From assembly GCA_033239005.1 (NCBI GenBank), contig BSQZ01000026.1, positions 1,959,501 through 2,023,500 of the forward strand: a stretch of DNA of 64,000 bases, read 5' to 3'. This document shows, in pieces, positions 1 to 31,500 of this stretch. Origin of the DNA: Lamellibrachia satsuma (taxonomy: Eukaryota; Annelida; Polychaeta; Sabellida; Siboglinidae). The position numbers and the translations under genes were made by a program. Numbering within the stretch: position 1 is the stretch's first letter; every line of letters starts with the position of its first letter. The notes beneath the pieces are model-generated. The model was not told where the DNA came from. It saw nothing but the letters and a program-made list of their open reading frames with translations, and ran no database searches.

Positions 1-194
1 CTTGTGAAAGTGTGAATAGATTAGAGCAAGAACACTGCTGCCCTTTCCTGATGAATTTTGACTTGATCCATTCCAAAATAATTGTGCAGTTCGTCCGATG
101 ATTTCACCAAAATTAAAGAAAAAATATATATATATATATAATATACAAAAACTGAGCATTTCTAACGGATAACAGGAAGATCTGATTGTTCTCA

Positions 195-302
195 ACATAT
201 ATGATTCTAAAACATGATGAGCAAACAACATATATATGATTTTAAAACAGGATGAGCAAACAACATATATATGATTCTAAAACAAGATGAGTAAACAACA
301 AA
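195..302. repeat. Three-copy ~35-bp tandem repeat
   Basis: Three successive near-identical units of the form acatatatatgattctaaa followed by acatgatgagcaaacaac sit in the intron downstream of exon 19. Nothing else is recognised in bases 1-580. Confidence 0.6.
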
Positions 303-581
303 TCTGATGAAACATTTGTAGATGTAACCAAAAAATAGAATAATCTCAGAATGAACAGACAATGTGACAATTTCAGAGCAATGGTTTCATAGCAACCAAA
401 TTACTCACAAAGATTATATGGTTGAAAATAATGTTATATTTCCCGACATGACAATAATAAAGAATTGTCCCTGGATGACCAGACAATGTGACATGTATCG
501 AGATTAATTAAGACCACAGAGAAGCTGCAGTGGAATTAACAGATTACTCAAGAAACATTTTGTTGTAGTCACAGTGTATAC

Positions 582-18382
<17,801 letters not shown>

Positions 18383-19175
18383 AATGTCACCTCCGCATCC
18401 CAGTCCTACTCGCCAACCTTTGCCTGGCCTTGTTCCTTATAATTTAGATTAATCGAAGGCGTCTGGAGTCTGGTCTTGCCTTGGTCTTGGGTGCACCGCC
18501 TCTTAGCTACAATTTATAGCCATAACTAGCTTAAAGGCCAACTATACTCTATACTATAGGGTCTGCACGAACTCTATAGTATAGGGGCTGCACCAAGCTA
18601 TGCTAGTGTTCCCGTAGCCGGAAGAGTCAATCGCCCCAGTGTAGCAGTAGCAAACGTTTGTCTTTATTTAATCTTGACTTTAACACTTTTATACTAGTTG
18701 TTTCCAGCAATCGGCAACAGCAATGCCGACACTCCAGTTGTGGTTACTACTACCATAAATTACTCACTGTAATCCGGTGCCTACTAATTCATAAACAGTG
18801 GGCCTTGCTCTCACTCATTATCAGCACGCACGATGAAATAACGAAGGCCATGAAATAAAGCTACTCACGCGTCTGCTCCTTCGCAACCGCATGTAAACAA
18901 GCAAACTTTCCACCAGTGAGTGCATCAGTTACCGTAGACTGGTGCACAAGTCCACCGTGCGGCGCCACTTATTTACTACATCCGCAAGCGTAGTGTGCGG
19001 AGCGCCTCTAGGGAGCGACCCGGGAACCAGATTACAGTTACCGCACTAGCCTCGATTACCCAGGCTCCGCGCTGTGGCGCCACCGTTTGTCGCACACATC
19101 TCTTCCCGGCGGATTCGCTGAGCCAAGCGAGAGTCGGATAAGCGAGACTATTACCGCGCCACTGACCATTTGTTT
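18383..19175 (-). promoter_or_regulatory. Probable promoter and 5' region of the DUF4062-NACHT-TPR gene
   Basis: This stretch lies directly upstream of the start codon. From about 18870 to 19170 it is clearly richer in G, C and CpG than its surroundings, with paired gcggcgccac/tggcgccac motifs, as in CpG-rich metazoan promoters. No TATA box or initiator can be assigned with confidence. A non-coding first exon may be present. No protein-coding frame of interest is seen. Confidence 0.45.
18549..18584. repeat. Perfect 11-bp inverted repeat upstream of the start codon
   Basis: CTATACTATAG at 18549-18559 and its exact reverse complement CTATAGTATAG at 18574-18584 are separated by 14 bases. The site is about 170 bp upstream of the DUF4062-NACHT-TPR start codon. 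It could be a hairpin in the 5' UTR or a palindromic protein-binding site; the sequence alone cannot say which. Confidence 0.5.
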
Positions 19176-19177
19176 AC

Positions 19178-19571
19178 GGACCACAGTCAGAATCCATCCG
19201 CCATTATACACGATAAAGTGTCCCTAGGAAAAAATGAATTGTGCATTTTGGGTGAGAGCAGAAATTGTGTAAATGAATGAGTGTAAGTATGTTTTTGAGC
19301 TTTGAAATGATGCCATTTGTCAGTTGGTTGCGTAAGAACACAGTGGCCGTTAGGCAGGATGGATTCATATTTTGGAAACCGGGGAATATCATGGCAGTGT
19401 CATGCGTTGAAGCAATTTGTGCGAAAAGGAAGTATGTCATTTTCACGAATTTCACACACCAGGTGTCTTAGTGGGTCTGCCATGTGCTGTGAAAAAAAAT
19501 TGTAGGATAAATGTTCAATGTAGGCGCAAGAACGTTATAATGGTCGTCTATGGGAAAAGTGACTGTGGTCC
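19178..19571. repeat. Segment bounded by 12-bp inverted repeats
   Basis: GGACCACAGTCA at 19178-19189 faces its exact reverse complement at 19560-19571. A copy extended to 16 bp (ggaccacagtcagaat) occurs at 43291-43306 in MRPL27 intron 1. This could be a small non-autonomous DNA element; no target-site duplication is evident. Confidence 0.35.
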
Positions 19572-19611
19572 ATGCCCAATATGAAAGTTAGACTGGCTTG
19601 TTACCAAGACA

Positions 19612-20014
19612 ATGCATCATGGTAAAACAAGCATGGATGACATTTTTGTGAGACAATATAGGAAGAAAATCGAGTCTAACACTGTCTTGTCAAGCAATGG
19701 CAGTTGCATGTTATGGACTAGGTGTTGTAAAAGAGTATATAGGCTAACACAGTACGGTGTCATGTGTGTGAAATATCCAGCTGCCGGTGGTAATGCTGGG
19801 AAATGGAAGACGGTTCTTGTACATAGAATAATGTACCTGCTGCATCGTAATTTACCAAGCATTCCTAAACATCTACGTTGTAGCCATATTTGCAATGTCA
19901 GCTTGTGTGTTAATCCACAGGACATAATAGCCACTGCTGATAAACAACAATAGAAGACTGTGTGTGAGAGAGCAGCATTGTTTCGGTCACAGTCATTACC
20001 CTCAGTGTATTTAG
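19612..20014 (+). pseudogene. His-Me finger (homing-endonuclease-like zinc loop) frame with frameshift
   Basis: The first frame runs from ATG 19612. It has a CMLWTRC start-of-core, a conserved VHRIMYLLHR segment and a CSHICNVSLCVNP zinc loop, the pattern of the zf-His_Me_endon / HNH-type family related to the I-PpoI His-Cys box. It stops at about 19951, but the +1 frame at once continues with CVREQHCFGHSHYPQC and a stop at 20012-20014. That Cys/His-rich tail is the expected end of the zinc loop, so one frameshift separates the two halves. The product would be about 130 residues. It faces a transposase-like pseudogene 270 bp away. Function in animals is unknown to me. It could also be a live gene with an assembly error. 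Confidence 0.6.
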
Positions 20015-20283
20015 AAATTGTGCTGTTGAACAGGTGAGAGACAAATCAATCAATTAATTAAGCAAGTCAGATCATTACTCACCAGTTTGTGTGTTTTTGC
20101 ATGCTCGGCTGCTTGCCTGTCTGTCTGTGTGTCCATTCTTCGTTGTGGTTGCAGGGCTATGGGGCAATCCTGTCTTGAACTCCCATCACATCTATGTGGG
20201 AGGAGTGTGTGGCATGTAATCCTCCTGGTGCCAAACATGTGACAGAGTATAATTAAGAAATGTCAAACAGGACATATGGCATA

Positions 20284-21986
<1,703 letters not shown>

Positions 21987-22267
21987 ACTGACATTTAAAC
22001 AATGGCCAGAATTTTAGTGGGGTAGATCACCTGTTTGTCATGCAGCACAGCTATTGGCTGAGAAAATACCCCAATGTAGATTCTGAATAGAAATTACAAC
22101 TTCCTGTAGTTGAAATCTGGGCAAAAAAAGTAGGCTTATCATAACTGTAGTTGCAACAGGAGACACTCGCAAGCCCTACACAGACAGTAACGTGTTCTAT
22201 ATATAGATTATAATTATGAGTTGCAAGAGAAACTTGCGTTTCTTTGTTGGCTAGTATAGTAACACAG

Positions 22268-22350
<83 letters not shown>
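22268..22350. repeat. (TGCG)n microsatellite
   Basis: Some 20 tandem TGCG tetranucleotides, CpG-dense in an AT-rich neighbourhood. Flanking bases 22000-22640 hold no recognised feature. Confidence 0.95.
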
Positions 22351-22639
22351 GTTTTAAGGGGGTACACAGGGTGTCCCAGAGTCTTGAAGCGCTAAAAGGG
22401 GGTTGGGGTCTCAAAACCGTCTAGTTTGTGGATAGCCCCTTATTTATTAAGTTTTTATTTGCTGTGAAGCAATGTAGAGTTTATTCCTCGATACTCGGGG
22501 CATCTACGGTATTATACAGAAGGATAAAAAGAAGTAACAGTCCCACGAACACTTTTTAGATTTGGGGCAATATCAAATAAAATAGGTATTATTATTAACC
22601 CATTATTTCGGCATTTGCAGGATTAATTATGTGTCTATC

Positions 22640-22988
22640 GAACAGGTCAGAGAGCGATCCGGACAACCAACAGAAATTTCCCATATTTCGAAACGGCGGA
22701 GGTGGAATTGAACCACCGTGTTCTCGATCGAGAGTTAGGTATGCTAACCATTAGACTGTGAACACGCACATACATAAACCCAAAGCTTACGTGACAGCAT
22801 TTTGGGGATCTAATTCGTCGCCAAAGCCAATACATGTATTCACATTCACAGATTATAAAACCGTGCCATGTTTACACAGCGGACTGAAAAAACTCATTAA
22901 TCATTAAGTGGCTCTATTACAAAACGCGTGCATGTTTCTGTGCTGTTCCCTAACAAAAATCCTCGTCTGGCACTATCTTCTGAGTCAA
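22640..22988 (-). mobile_element. SINE-bearing repeat, inverted partner of 32194-32620
   Basis: On the minus strand an A-box-like tctaatggttagcatacc and a B-box ggttcaattcc mark a tRNA-derived head. About 200 bp upstream of it (22780-22988) also matches the plus strand at 32194-32390, including acatgtattggctttggcga and gtaaacatggcacggtttta. The two copies are inverted and about 9.3 kb apart. Confidence 0.65.
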
Positions 22989-23039
22989 CAATATTAAATT
23001 CAAATCATAGCACGATATAGAAAAAATACACTACGTTTA

Positions 23040-24940
23040 TTCATTGATATGCGTGAGCCTAACAAAGCGATCATACGAGAACGCCACAATATGCCGACGC
23101 TAGACGAACTCATACATGATCTTAACGGGCAATCGTATTCAGTAAACTGGATCTGTTCAACGGTTACCACCAGTTGGAGCTTCATCCATCGTCCAGATCC
23201 ATCACGATGTTCAGGACGCATAATGGCTTATACAGCTACAAAAGACTGAATTTGGGATATCGTCAGCGAGTGAATTTTTCCAGGAACACATTAGGAATGT
23301 CATCAGTCATATTAATTCGACAAAGAACATTAGCGAATATATCATTGTGTATGGAAAAGGCGAACACGCACAGGAGAGGCATGACAATGCACTGGCTGAG
23401 ACCATCCAAATACTGACACGCACGGTGAGGCTATATAAATCTATAGAGTACTAAGGGATAACCTTCAGCAAGGACGGCGTTTCACCCGACCCCAAGAAGG
23501 TGCAAGCTATCAAGGAACTACCACGCCCGTAAAATGTGGCGAAGCTCAGGAGTTTCCTATGCATGATGAACTACATATTTCCATAATCAGTGAACCCCTG
23601 AGGCGCCTCACTAAGAAAGACATCGACTGGATATGGACAAGAGATCAGAACGTGGCCTGTAATTCACTCAAAGAAGCACTGGTGGAAGATGCGTGTGCTG
23701 CATACTTCGCTGTCAACAAAACAACAACGACAATAGTTGAAGCCAGTCCATTAGGGTTAGGCAGCATACTAACTCAAGACGGTCGTGCAATCGTTTACAC
23801 TAGCCGCTCCTAATCGGAGGTTGAAAGCCGCTACAGCCAAACTGAAAGCGAAGCTTTGGGCTTAGTGTGGAGCTGTAAATACAGTACCTACAAGGATATC
23901 CTCAGTTCAAGATCATAACTGATGGTTCGAGCTATGCAAATCGGACGACCCAATGATGCGAGAGTTCTACAAGGTCAGGGAAGAATTGACTGTCACTGAC
24001 GACAACATACTACTACGGGGGACGAACGTGGTCATCCCAGAGTCCATAGGAGACCAGTCCGTGGCGCTTGCGCACGAAGGCCATCAGGGGATTGTTAAAA
24101 CAAAAGAACTCATAAAATCAAAGATATGGTTTCCAACAATGAACGATAAAGTTGAGACAGTAGTACGCCAATGTTTTGCCTGTTGAACCCATGCAGATGT
24201 CAGATATGCCAACAAGACCTTGGAGAAAGTTAAGTGTTGACTTTATATTCAAGACACCCGATAGTATATACTGTTCGTTCAGTGTCAACAAACACTGTCA
24301 TCCCGGTGCTTAACAATGTACTGACAATGTTTGGGTATCCCGAGGTAATCAAATCTGACAACAGGTCTCCAATTAATTCGGATGCATTCGGTTTGTTTGC
24401 AAAGCACGGTTGATTTAATCACAGAAGAGTCACCGAATGTTGGCCACGGTGAAATGCACAACTTGAAGGTTTCAATAAGCCCTTGATGAACGCAATTCGA
24501 TCAGCTCTGTTGGAGCAGAAAAATTGGAAACAGGAAATGCATCAGTTCCTATGGCAATACAGGACCACATCACACACATCAACGACGTTTTCCCCACATC
24601 ACCTTCTATTTGATAGAGAACCTGTAACAAAACTGCCTTACGTCACAGTGAACGATGATCATGATAATAAGGACAAACAGACAAATTAAACCCAAAAGAC
24701 ATATGCAGATCACATAAACAGGGCCGCTCACAATGACTTGCAAGTGGAGGACACTGTCCTCATGCGCTATGGTACGAAATTCAACAAACTATCCACTCCT
24801 TTCTGTCCCAAACCCATGGTGATTACCGACATCAAAGGTACAGCTGTTATCGCAGCAGATGACAGGCACGCCATTCGTCGGAATGCATCCCGGTTCAAGA
24901 AGATGTTTAAGCCACTTCCTGCCCCTGAAAAATGGTGAAA
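23040..24940 (+). mobile_element. Ty3/Gypsy retrotransposon pol remnant
   Basis: Order of blocks: reverse-transcriptase start (KAIIRERHNMPTLDELIHDL), a decayed palm region with IIVYGK, an RNase H region, an integrase zinc-binding segment (HEGHQGIVKTKELI with closing CFAC, 23953-24186), integrase C-terminal pieces and a final chromodomain-less tail ending near 24940. Many stops and frameshifts show it is dead. The 5' part (LTR, gag, protease) is missing; the left break abuts the inverted SINE-bearing repeat. Confidence 0.75.
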
Positions 24941-25279
24941 TTGGGAGAGGTCCTGGATACGACAACACTAACTGCGAAATGCTCAGGTAAGAGATAGCCT
25001 GCAGTAACAGCACCCCCATACAGCATGATGTCAACTCATCGCCGAGAACACCCACGTCACCCAATAAGACCCCAAAGTGACAACGGCCACAACGACAACG
25101 TTACGCCCCTCACCATCTGAACGACTACATTCCAGTGGAAATGCACGTTATGATCAGGACATTTAGCAAGAGTCTGACATTTATACGGTTGCAGTAGTAT
25201 AACATTTGGAACCCTGCATAGGATTATATTCGTGTAGTCGTATACGTATATAAACTGCTTCAAGGGGAATATGACAGTG

Positions 25280-25625
25280 ATGTATCTAACATTGTCAAGT
25301 TGCACAAGGACAGTGATACAAGGGAAGGAACAAGGGGTCATAGTTTGAAATTGTTTCTAGAAAGTGCTCGTACAAAAGTTAGAAAAGAAAGCTTCTCACT
25401 TAGAGTTACCAGGTTATGAAATGATCTACCGGAAGTAGTTGTAACAGCCCCAAGTGTCAACTCATTTAAAAACCGGCTAGATAGACATTGGAGTACTGAG
25501 GAATTTCTCTACAACTACAAAGCCGCCTTGTCAGGAAGTCGTAGAGCATTCCAAGGGAAAGTTGAAAATCTGCCCACCGAGGCCACCGCCTACAGTCAGG
25601 AAGAACCTAAGTAAACCTAAGTAAG
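25280..25625 (+). mobile_element. LINE C-terminal fragment between Gypsy pol and LTR
   Basis: The translated pattern TRGHSLKL, then FSLRVTRLWNDLP-like (with one stop in place of W) and PSVNSFKNRLDRHW is the usual C-terminal end of a CR1-type LINE ORF2. It is a different subfamily from the 6.8, 45 and 49 kb copies. It seems to be nested within the Gypsy element. Confidence 0.6.
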
Positions 25626-25699
25626 TATAATACAGTATATATTTCAGCAATTAACATAATGATGTAGAACGAACGTTACAACATTTACGAGCTAATAGT

Positions 25700-26300
25700 A
25701 AAGAGGGGAGGAATGTAGCGTTCGGTTGTTTACGGTAATAGCTAGCGGTCGACTCTATTACCCACTTGACTGCTTACTGTTCATTCGTTCGATTACAAGT
25801 TGTAAAATAACGCCAATGTGTTGTGGTCATTACAACTTTACAGATATGGCCGCCATGTTGTCCGGCACCACGTTTGTGATCGATGACGAAATGTCGCAAC
25901 GACGGTCACAATAGCCGTACCAATATCGGGACTGGACACAAAGAATGTGGAACCAGGTTGTCTTTACATATGAAGTCCATTTTCGATTGTCCAATTCTTA
26001 TGGCCGAATACGTGCATACCGACGGCTTTATTCTTATGCTACATTTGTATACAGCACGACAAATGGGGTGGACCTAGCATTGTTATGGGTAGAGGCATAT
26101 TTGCCAGTGCAATTGACAGAACTGGTTGTCATAAACAACTCAATGTCTCAATGCCTAGAGATACAAATATGAATTCCACATTATTGAGCTGGTACCGAAA
26201 GTGCCAACACCATGACTTCATGTCGCACAGAAGTTACGTAACGATCACCAACGCAACGCTTACCGAAATACCCCACCCCCTGAGCGTGACGTAGGGCCTA
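25700..26300 (+). mobile_element. Probable 3' LTR with polypurine tract
   Basis: A purine run aaagaggggaggaa at about 25700-25713 is followed by TGTAGCG, the usual junction of polypurine tract and LTR start in Ty3/Gypsy elements. It lies downstream of the pol remnant, separated by a LINE fragment. The LTR end is not clear (roughly 26250-26300) and no second copy for comparison was found. Confidence 0.4.
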
Positions 26301-26889
26301 GATTATGGTTTCCTAACATGGTTTAGATTTGCTAATAAATACATAAATAGAATAAAATACTACTAGTAAAAATGCTTGTTACATTGGCTACAATGATAAC
26401 TATTGCACAATATAGCAATATAATAATAAATTATTCTAAATAATTCTAAATATTGAAACATAGTCAAGTTAGTTTAATTTTAAAACATAGCTCAACTAAT
26501 TTGAATAAGATAACGAAAAATATTCAAATAATTACAGGGCTCTGCACAATGAATACAACAACTATGCCTTATGCTGTGTTCGTGGGAAAGAGGTAATAAC
26601 ACGATCGTCACACAGGGCAACAAATCCCAGGCGGTAAGTGGACAAAGAAGCCTCGCACGCACACACGATGTATGGGAGCTATCGCGATTTATAGGAGCTG
26701 TCGCGAGCCAGTTTCGTCTGAGAACAGCCTTTCTGCAGAAAATTCTGGGAAATCTAAGTATGGTATGCTCAATCTTTGCTTGCTGGTGTTAATTATAATT
26801 TGAGTTGGGCACATTAATTCCTATGGCTACATCCCTCGAACCCCCAACCCCCTCCCCCACCCCCCCACCCCCGATTAAGTGAGACCTTT

Positions 26890-28320
26890 TCTCTGATGAC
26901 AGATGAACAAGACACCCAGAATCCCATGCCAGATCTTCCAGAAGATCTGGGATGAAGAAAACACACCAGATGATAGAAAGACAGGCACAATTATCAAACT
27001 GCCAAAGAAGGGCGACTTGCGGAACTGTAACAACCAGCGGGTCATAACCATGTTATCACTGACATGTTATCACTGACATGCAAGATTTTCAGCCGCATCA
27101 ACCTGAAGAGAATATCAACAGCTACTGACACAATTCTCCAGAAGGAACAAGCCGGGTTCAGAAGAGGCAAGTCGTGCATCGACCACGTTTTCATGTTACA
27201 GCAGAACAAATCACGGAATGGATCAGTACGCTCTACATTGCCGCCATTGACTTTGAAAAAGCCTTTGACAGCCTTCACAAAGAATCTTTGAGAATAATAC
27301 TAGGTCAATACGGGGTCCCACAGAAGATGGTAAATGTGATCACGATACTCTACACTGATGTCCAGTGCCAAGTCGCCTGTAACAGCCACCTGACAGACAG
27401 CTTCGGCATCAAACCTGAAATTAAACAGGGATGCATTCTCTCACCATTTCTGTTCATCCTTGCCATTGACTGGCTGATGAAATAATTCACCAAAGATGGA
27501 AATCGGGGCATCAGATGGACACTTGCCTAAATCCTGGAAGACTTGGACTATACAGATGGCATCGGACTGTTGCCTAGCAGGCACAAGGACATTCAAGAAA
27601 AATGGACAAACTCACAACAATAGCACCACATATCGGACTAGAGCTCAACACAGCAAAAGCCTAAACTGACGAGGAACTACTAGAGACAATCACATTACCA
27701 TAATCAACAGTGACATCTTGGAAGAGGTTCAGGACTTTGCATACCTGGGAAGCAAAATCACAATAGAGACTCCGCAAAAGATGTCATGGCTAACCAGACT
27801 TTCGCTATGCTGAAGTCCATCTGGAAATCCAAGTAACTGAGATTAAAAACAAAACTGAGACTGTAGAACAGTAACGTTCTCATTGTACTTCTCTGCGGTT
27901 CCGAGTGCTGGAAACTTACAGCCAAGCTAGCACACAAGCTTGAGACCTTCCAATACAGGTGTCTACGGAAGATCCTAGTGGTGTTTTGGCCCAACACTGA
28001 CACCAACAAAGAGCTGTTCCGCAAATCAGATGCAACATCCATGGCCACACAGAAAAAGAGGTGAAGATTGAAATGGCTTGGGCACGTGTGCAGAATGTCA
28101 TCAGGCGCACTGCTCAAGCATCCCTTACGCTGCAGCTTACAGCGTATGGTAGAAGCAGACGCGGTCGTCCTAAAGAAACACGGAGACGAACAGTGGAAAA
28201 GGAGATGAAAGAATGCGGCCTGGCATGGGACACCATCACCAAACGGGCTGCAGACCGACAGCAGTGGCGTCCTCTTGTTGAAGCCTTATGTGTCACCTGG
28301 CACGAAGAGGACTGAGTTTT
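26890..28320 (+). mobile_element. Decayed non-LTR retrotransposon with GTIIKLPKKGDL-type RT
   Basis: RT blocks appear in order in two or three frames: GTIIKLPKKGDLRNCNNQR, EQAGFRRGKSCIDHVF, DFEKAFDSLHKESL, GIKPEIKQGCILSPFLF, then a C-terminal RRGRPKETRRRTVEKEMKE and WRPLVEALC ending at 28315. The catalytic YxDD block is degraded. The family differs from the CR1-like copies. A C-rich run at 26840-26870 precedes it. From 28320 to 30330 I see no gene, only a repeated ~45-bp block (28481-28530, 29037-29085) and GT-rich and GTTGC repeats. Confidence 0.7.
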
Positions 28321-29939
28321 TGAAATCACTGACGAACCAGGTCCACCAGTTCCTAGTTTCTATCATTTCGTAGTCGACATCTGCATGGCGGCTCTCTTGT
28401 TCATCATTCTCCATTCAGTTTTAAACAGTATTATAGTCTCCACTTAATGGTTGCTTATTGTCCCTAAGTTCGCATCCATCCTAACACCAGGAACAGCGTT
28501 TGTAGTTATCCCTATCTTCCTGGACAGTATTCTCACCATTAACTCCGCGGACAATATTCTTGAATAAGTATGTATTAGATACTATGTCTTCAGAACTATT
28601 TCTTGGATATAATTGTATTGTTCTGTTGCTGCATTAAACACGGAATGTCTGCAAATTGTCGCATTTCTGATATTGTTATCAGTTGTCCTTGGAGATGAAA
28701 GCATATAAGTGAATTACTGTTAGTTGATGATAAGCTACGATTCAAGAATTCACCTGATTTAATTTTAAGGTGGATCCACGACAGCGACTATTAAAGTCTT
28801 AGACGAATCTCCTGGCCCTGTTGTCTTATGAACTTACGTTCCGATTACTTACCATGATGTTGTATAGCCATTGTACACTTTGTATTTGTGGATGTATATA
28901 CTAATTATTATAATTTGTATTTATGGATAAATTTATGGATGTAAGAATTATTAGAATTTGCATTCTTTTGTCACTTAAAAGCATTCTTCTTCACATAATG
29001 GGCGGATCCAGAAAAAATGGGGTGCCCAGTTTCCCAATAAAACACCAGGAAGAGCATTTGTAGTTATCCACATTTCTACACGGACAGCGCTTCCTAGACG
29101 ACTGCAAAGTAGAAGGTTAACACTTAACATATGATCAAGCCGATGAAGAGCCTATGCATTCAAAGGAATTAGTATGTCTGAAGAAATTAAGATGCACTGC
29201 ATGACAACGATACAATGATTATTTCCAATAATAGGTATCAGAACCTGGGGCCACCCCTAATATTTGGGATGGGTGACTCGAATATACCAATATTTCTCCA
29301 GTGTTTACTAAAACCCAGACGTGGATTTGGTGAGGGGGTGGCATGTGACCCTCACCTCCATCCGAAGCCATGGATTGATTTCAAATAATAGCGTGTGCGT
29401 GCGTTTGTGTTTGGGAACCTGTGTATGTGTGTGTATGTTTTTGTACGTCTATCCGCGTGTATTTGCGCGCGTGCGCGTCGTGTGCGTGTGTGAATCAGTC
29501 ATATATGAGGGGATGTCTGTGTCTACCCATATTGACACCACACATTGAACAGTCTGCGCCTCTAAGTGGGGATTACAGCGTTATTGAGGGCGTTTATAAA
29601 TGCCAAGGCTTGTAAAGATTCTCTTATACAAACTCTGCAACAATTACCCGAGGACATTACACATATCACACAATGACCTGCGAAGTCTCGCAAGGGTTCA
29701 TTCGTGTTTATCAGACAGCAGGAGGTTGTTAAATGTAACATGTCTTATGTAACAAACCCCGTGAAAGCTAATGATTCTGCTAATGCTAATTGTTGTAAGG
29801 TGAAGGGCCTATCGTGACCGAGAAGTTTAACACGACCAATTCGAATAATTTGGAGGGAGTGTGCAATATAGCATTTCGTGTGTGTTGCTGCACACATACT
29901 TTGTCTACAGCACACATTGCATGCTTGACGTGGTGTTCA

Positions 29940-30020
29940 TTGTAACAGCTGATATCAGCTCAAGTGCGTTGCGTTGCGTTCCATTGAGTTGCGTTGAGTT
30001 GCGTTGCGTTGCATTGACAA
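29940..30020. repeat. (GTTGC)n-like pentanucleotide repeat
   Basis: Runs of gcgttgcgtt with gagtt and cattg variants. Confidence 0.8.
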
Positions 30021-30334
30021 CCAGTCGAGCAGAATAAGCGAAGAAAGAGGTGTTCCAAGATATAGACAAATTAAACAAAAGATGCATCATGTATACAACT
30101 ACTTGAACTTATAGATTGCGTAATACTAACGAAGAAGAAGCGTCACTGATTTCAACACAATTTCGGCTTCCATTCTCATTGCTACGAAAAGGTAGGTTTG
30201 TGTATAAACGTTATCTGGTACTTTGTATATATTGAATATCTATACCATGGACTACACATATTTGATAAAGTATTGATTTTCAAACATATTTAGAACCCTT
30301 TTTATGGTATGGATCTGGTTACACATGTCATGGT

Positions 30335-31500
30335 TCTACGAACTTTCTGCTAGGATCCTTTGACAAAGTCCCAAAAAAGAGGTTGTTACAGAAAGTATCT
30401 GTCTATGGAATACGAGCTAAAGTTCTAGAATAGATAGCCGATTTTCTATCGGTTAGAAAAATGCGGTCACTATCCGCTAGGGGCACCGCGGAAACCCTGC
30501 CTCGTAAAGGACTTGTATACTACTGGTGCATATTCTGAATGGTTTGATGTTATCAGCGGGGTTCCGCAATGATCAGTACTGAGATCTATTCTGTTTTTAA
30601 CCTGTGTAAATGATATACCAGAGACAGTAAATAGTAATGTAAAAAATCTTTGCTGATGACACCAAAATATTCAGAACACTAAAAAACAAATCTGACTGTG
30701 AAGCCGATTTAGATAAATTAAGTGAGTGTAGTAATGGTGCCTAGCGTTCAACACAAGTGTAGTAATGGTGCCTAGCGTTCAACACAAGTAAATATAAAAG
30801 GATGCAAATATAGGCAAAGAAAATCCAAAATTCCACTACACCATGACAACTAAAAATAATAATATGGTTTTAACGAAAACTGTTCAAGAGAAGGGTCTAG
30901 GCGTCTGGATTTCAAATAATTTAAACTGTGAGAAACAAGTTGTCGCTGCATCCCAACAAGCTATGGTGGTTTTGCGTTCAGTAAATAGAGCACAATTATT
31001 CACTTTGACAGAGAAACGTTCAACACTGTTTATAATGCATATATTAAACCACATCTAGAATATTGTGTACAAGCGTGGTCACCTTATTATGCAAAAGATA
31101 TTTTAATGCTTGAGAAAGTGCAGCGCAGGGCAACAAAACTTATAATAGGATTCAGGGAATTTACATATGAGGAAAGATTAACACGACTAAAACTATAATA
31201 TTATAGACTAGAAGGACAGAAATCAAGAGGAGATGTATTTGAGACTTTTAAGTTGTTAACTGGGAAGGAGAACATAAACCCAAATCAGTTTTTAACATTA
31301 ATTTAAATAACCTCAGAGGCCACAGTAAAAAAATTAAACAAACAACGATGTATGAAGCTACGCAAACGCTGATTTTTCAGTCAGAGTGGTGGATGTATGG
31401 AACTCATTGCTCGACAATAATATATCCACACCCTCTACAATTTTTTTTAAATAGAATAGATAAAAAACTGGGTTAAGATTAGGGTGAATTATAAAAGGTT
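30335..31500 (+). mobile_element. CR1-like LINE pseudogene, divergent subfamily
   Basis: DKVPKKRLLQKVSVYGI, then an FADDTKIFR catalytic block near 30650, and HLEYCVQAWSPYYAKDI-like and KVQRRATKLI blocks follow in order with frameshifts. A 36-bp direct duplication (about 30725-30790) interrupts the frame. The C-terminal region is part of the 319-bp tandem duplication described separately. Confidence 0.7.

Noticed and set aside
22660..22780. Possible tRNA gene on the minus strand
   Set aside because: A- and B-box-like motifs are present, but the arms do not fold into a full cloverleaf, and sister copies with SINE tails exist at 14.6 and 32.4 kb, so it is a SINE.
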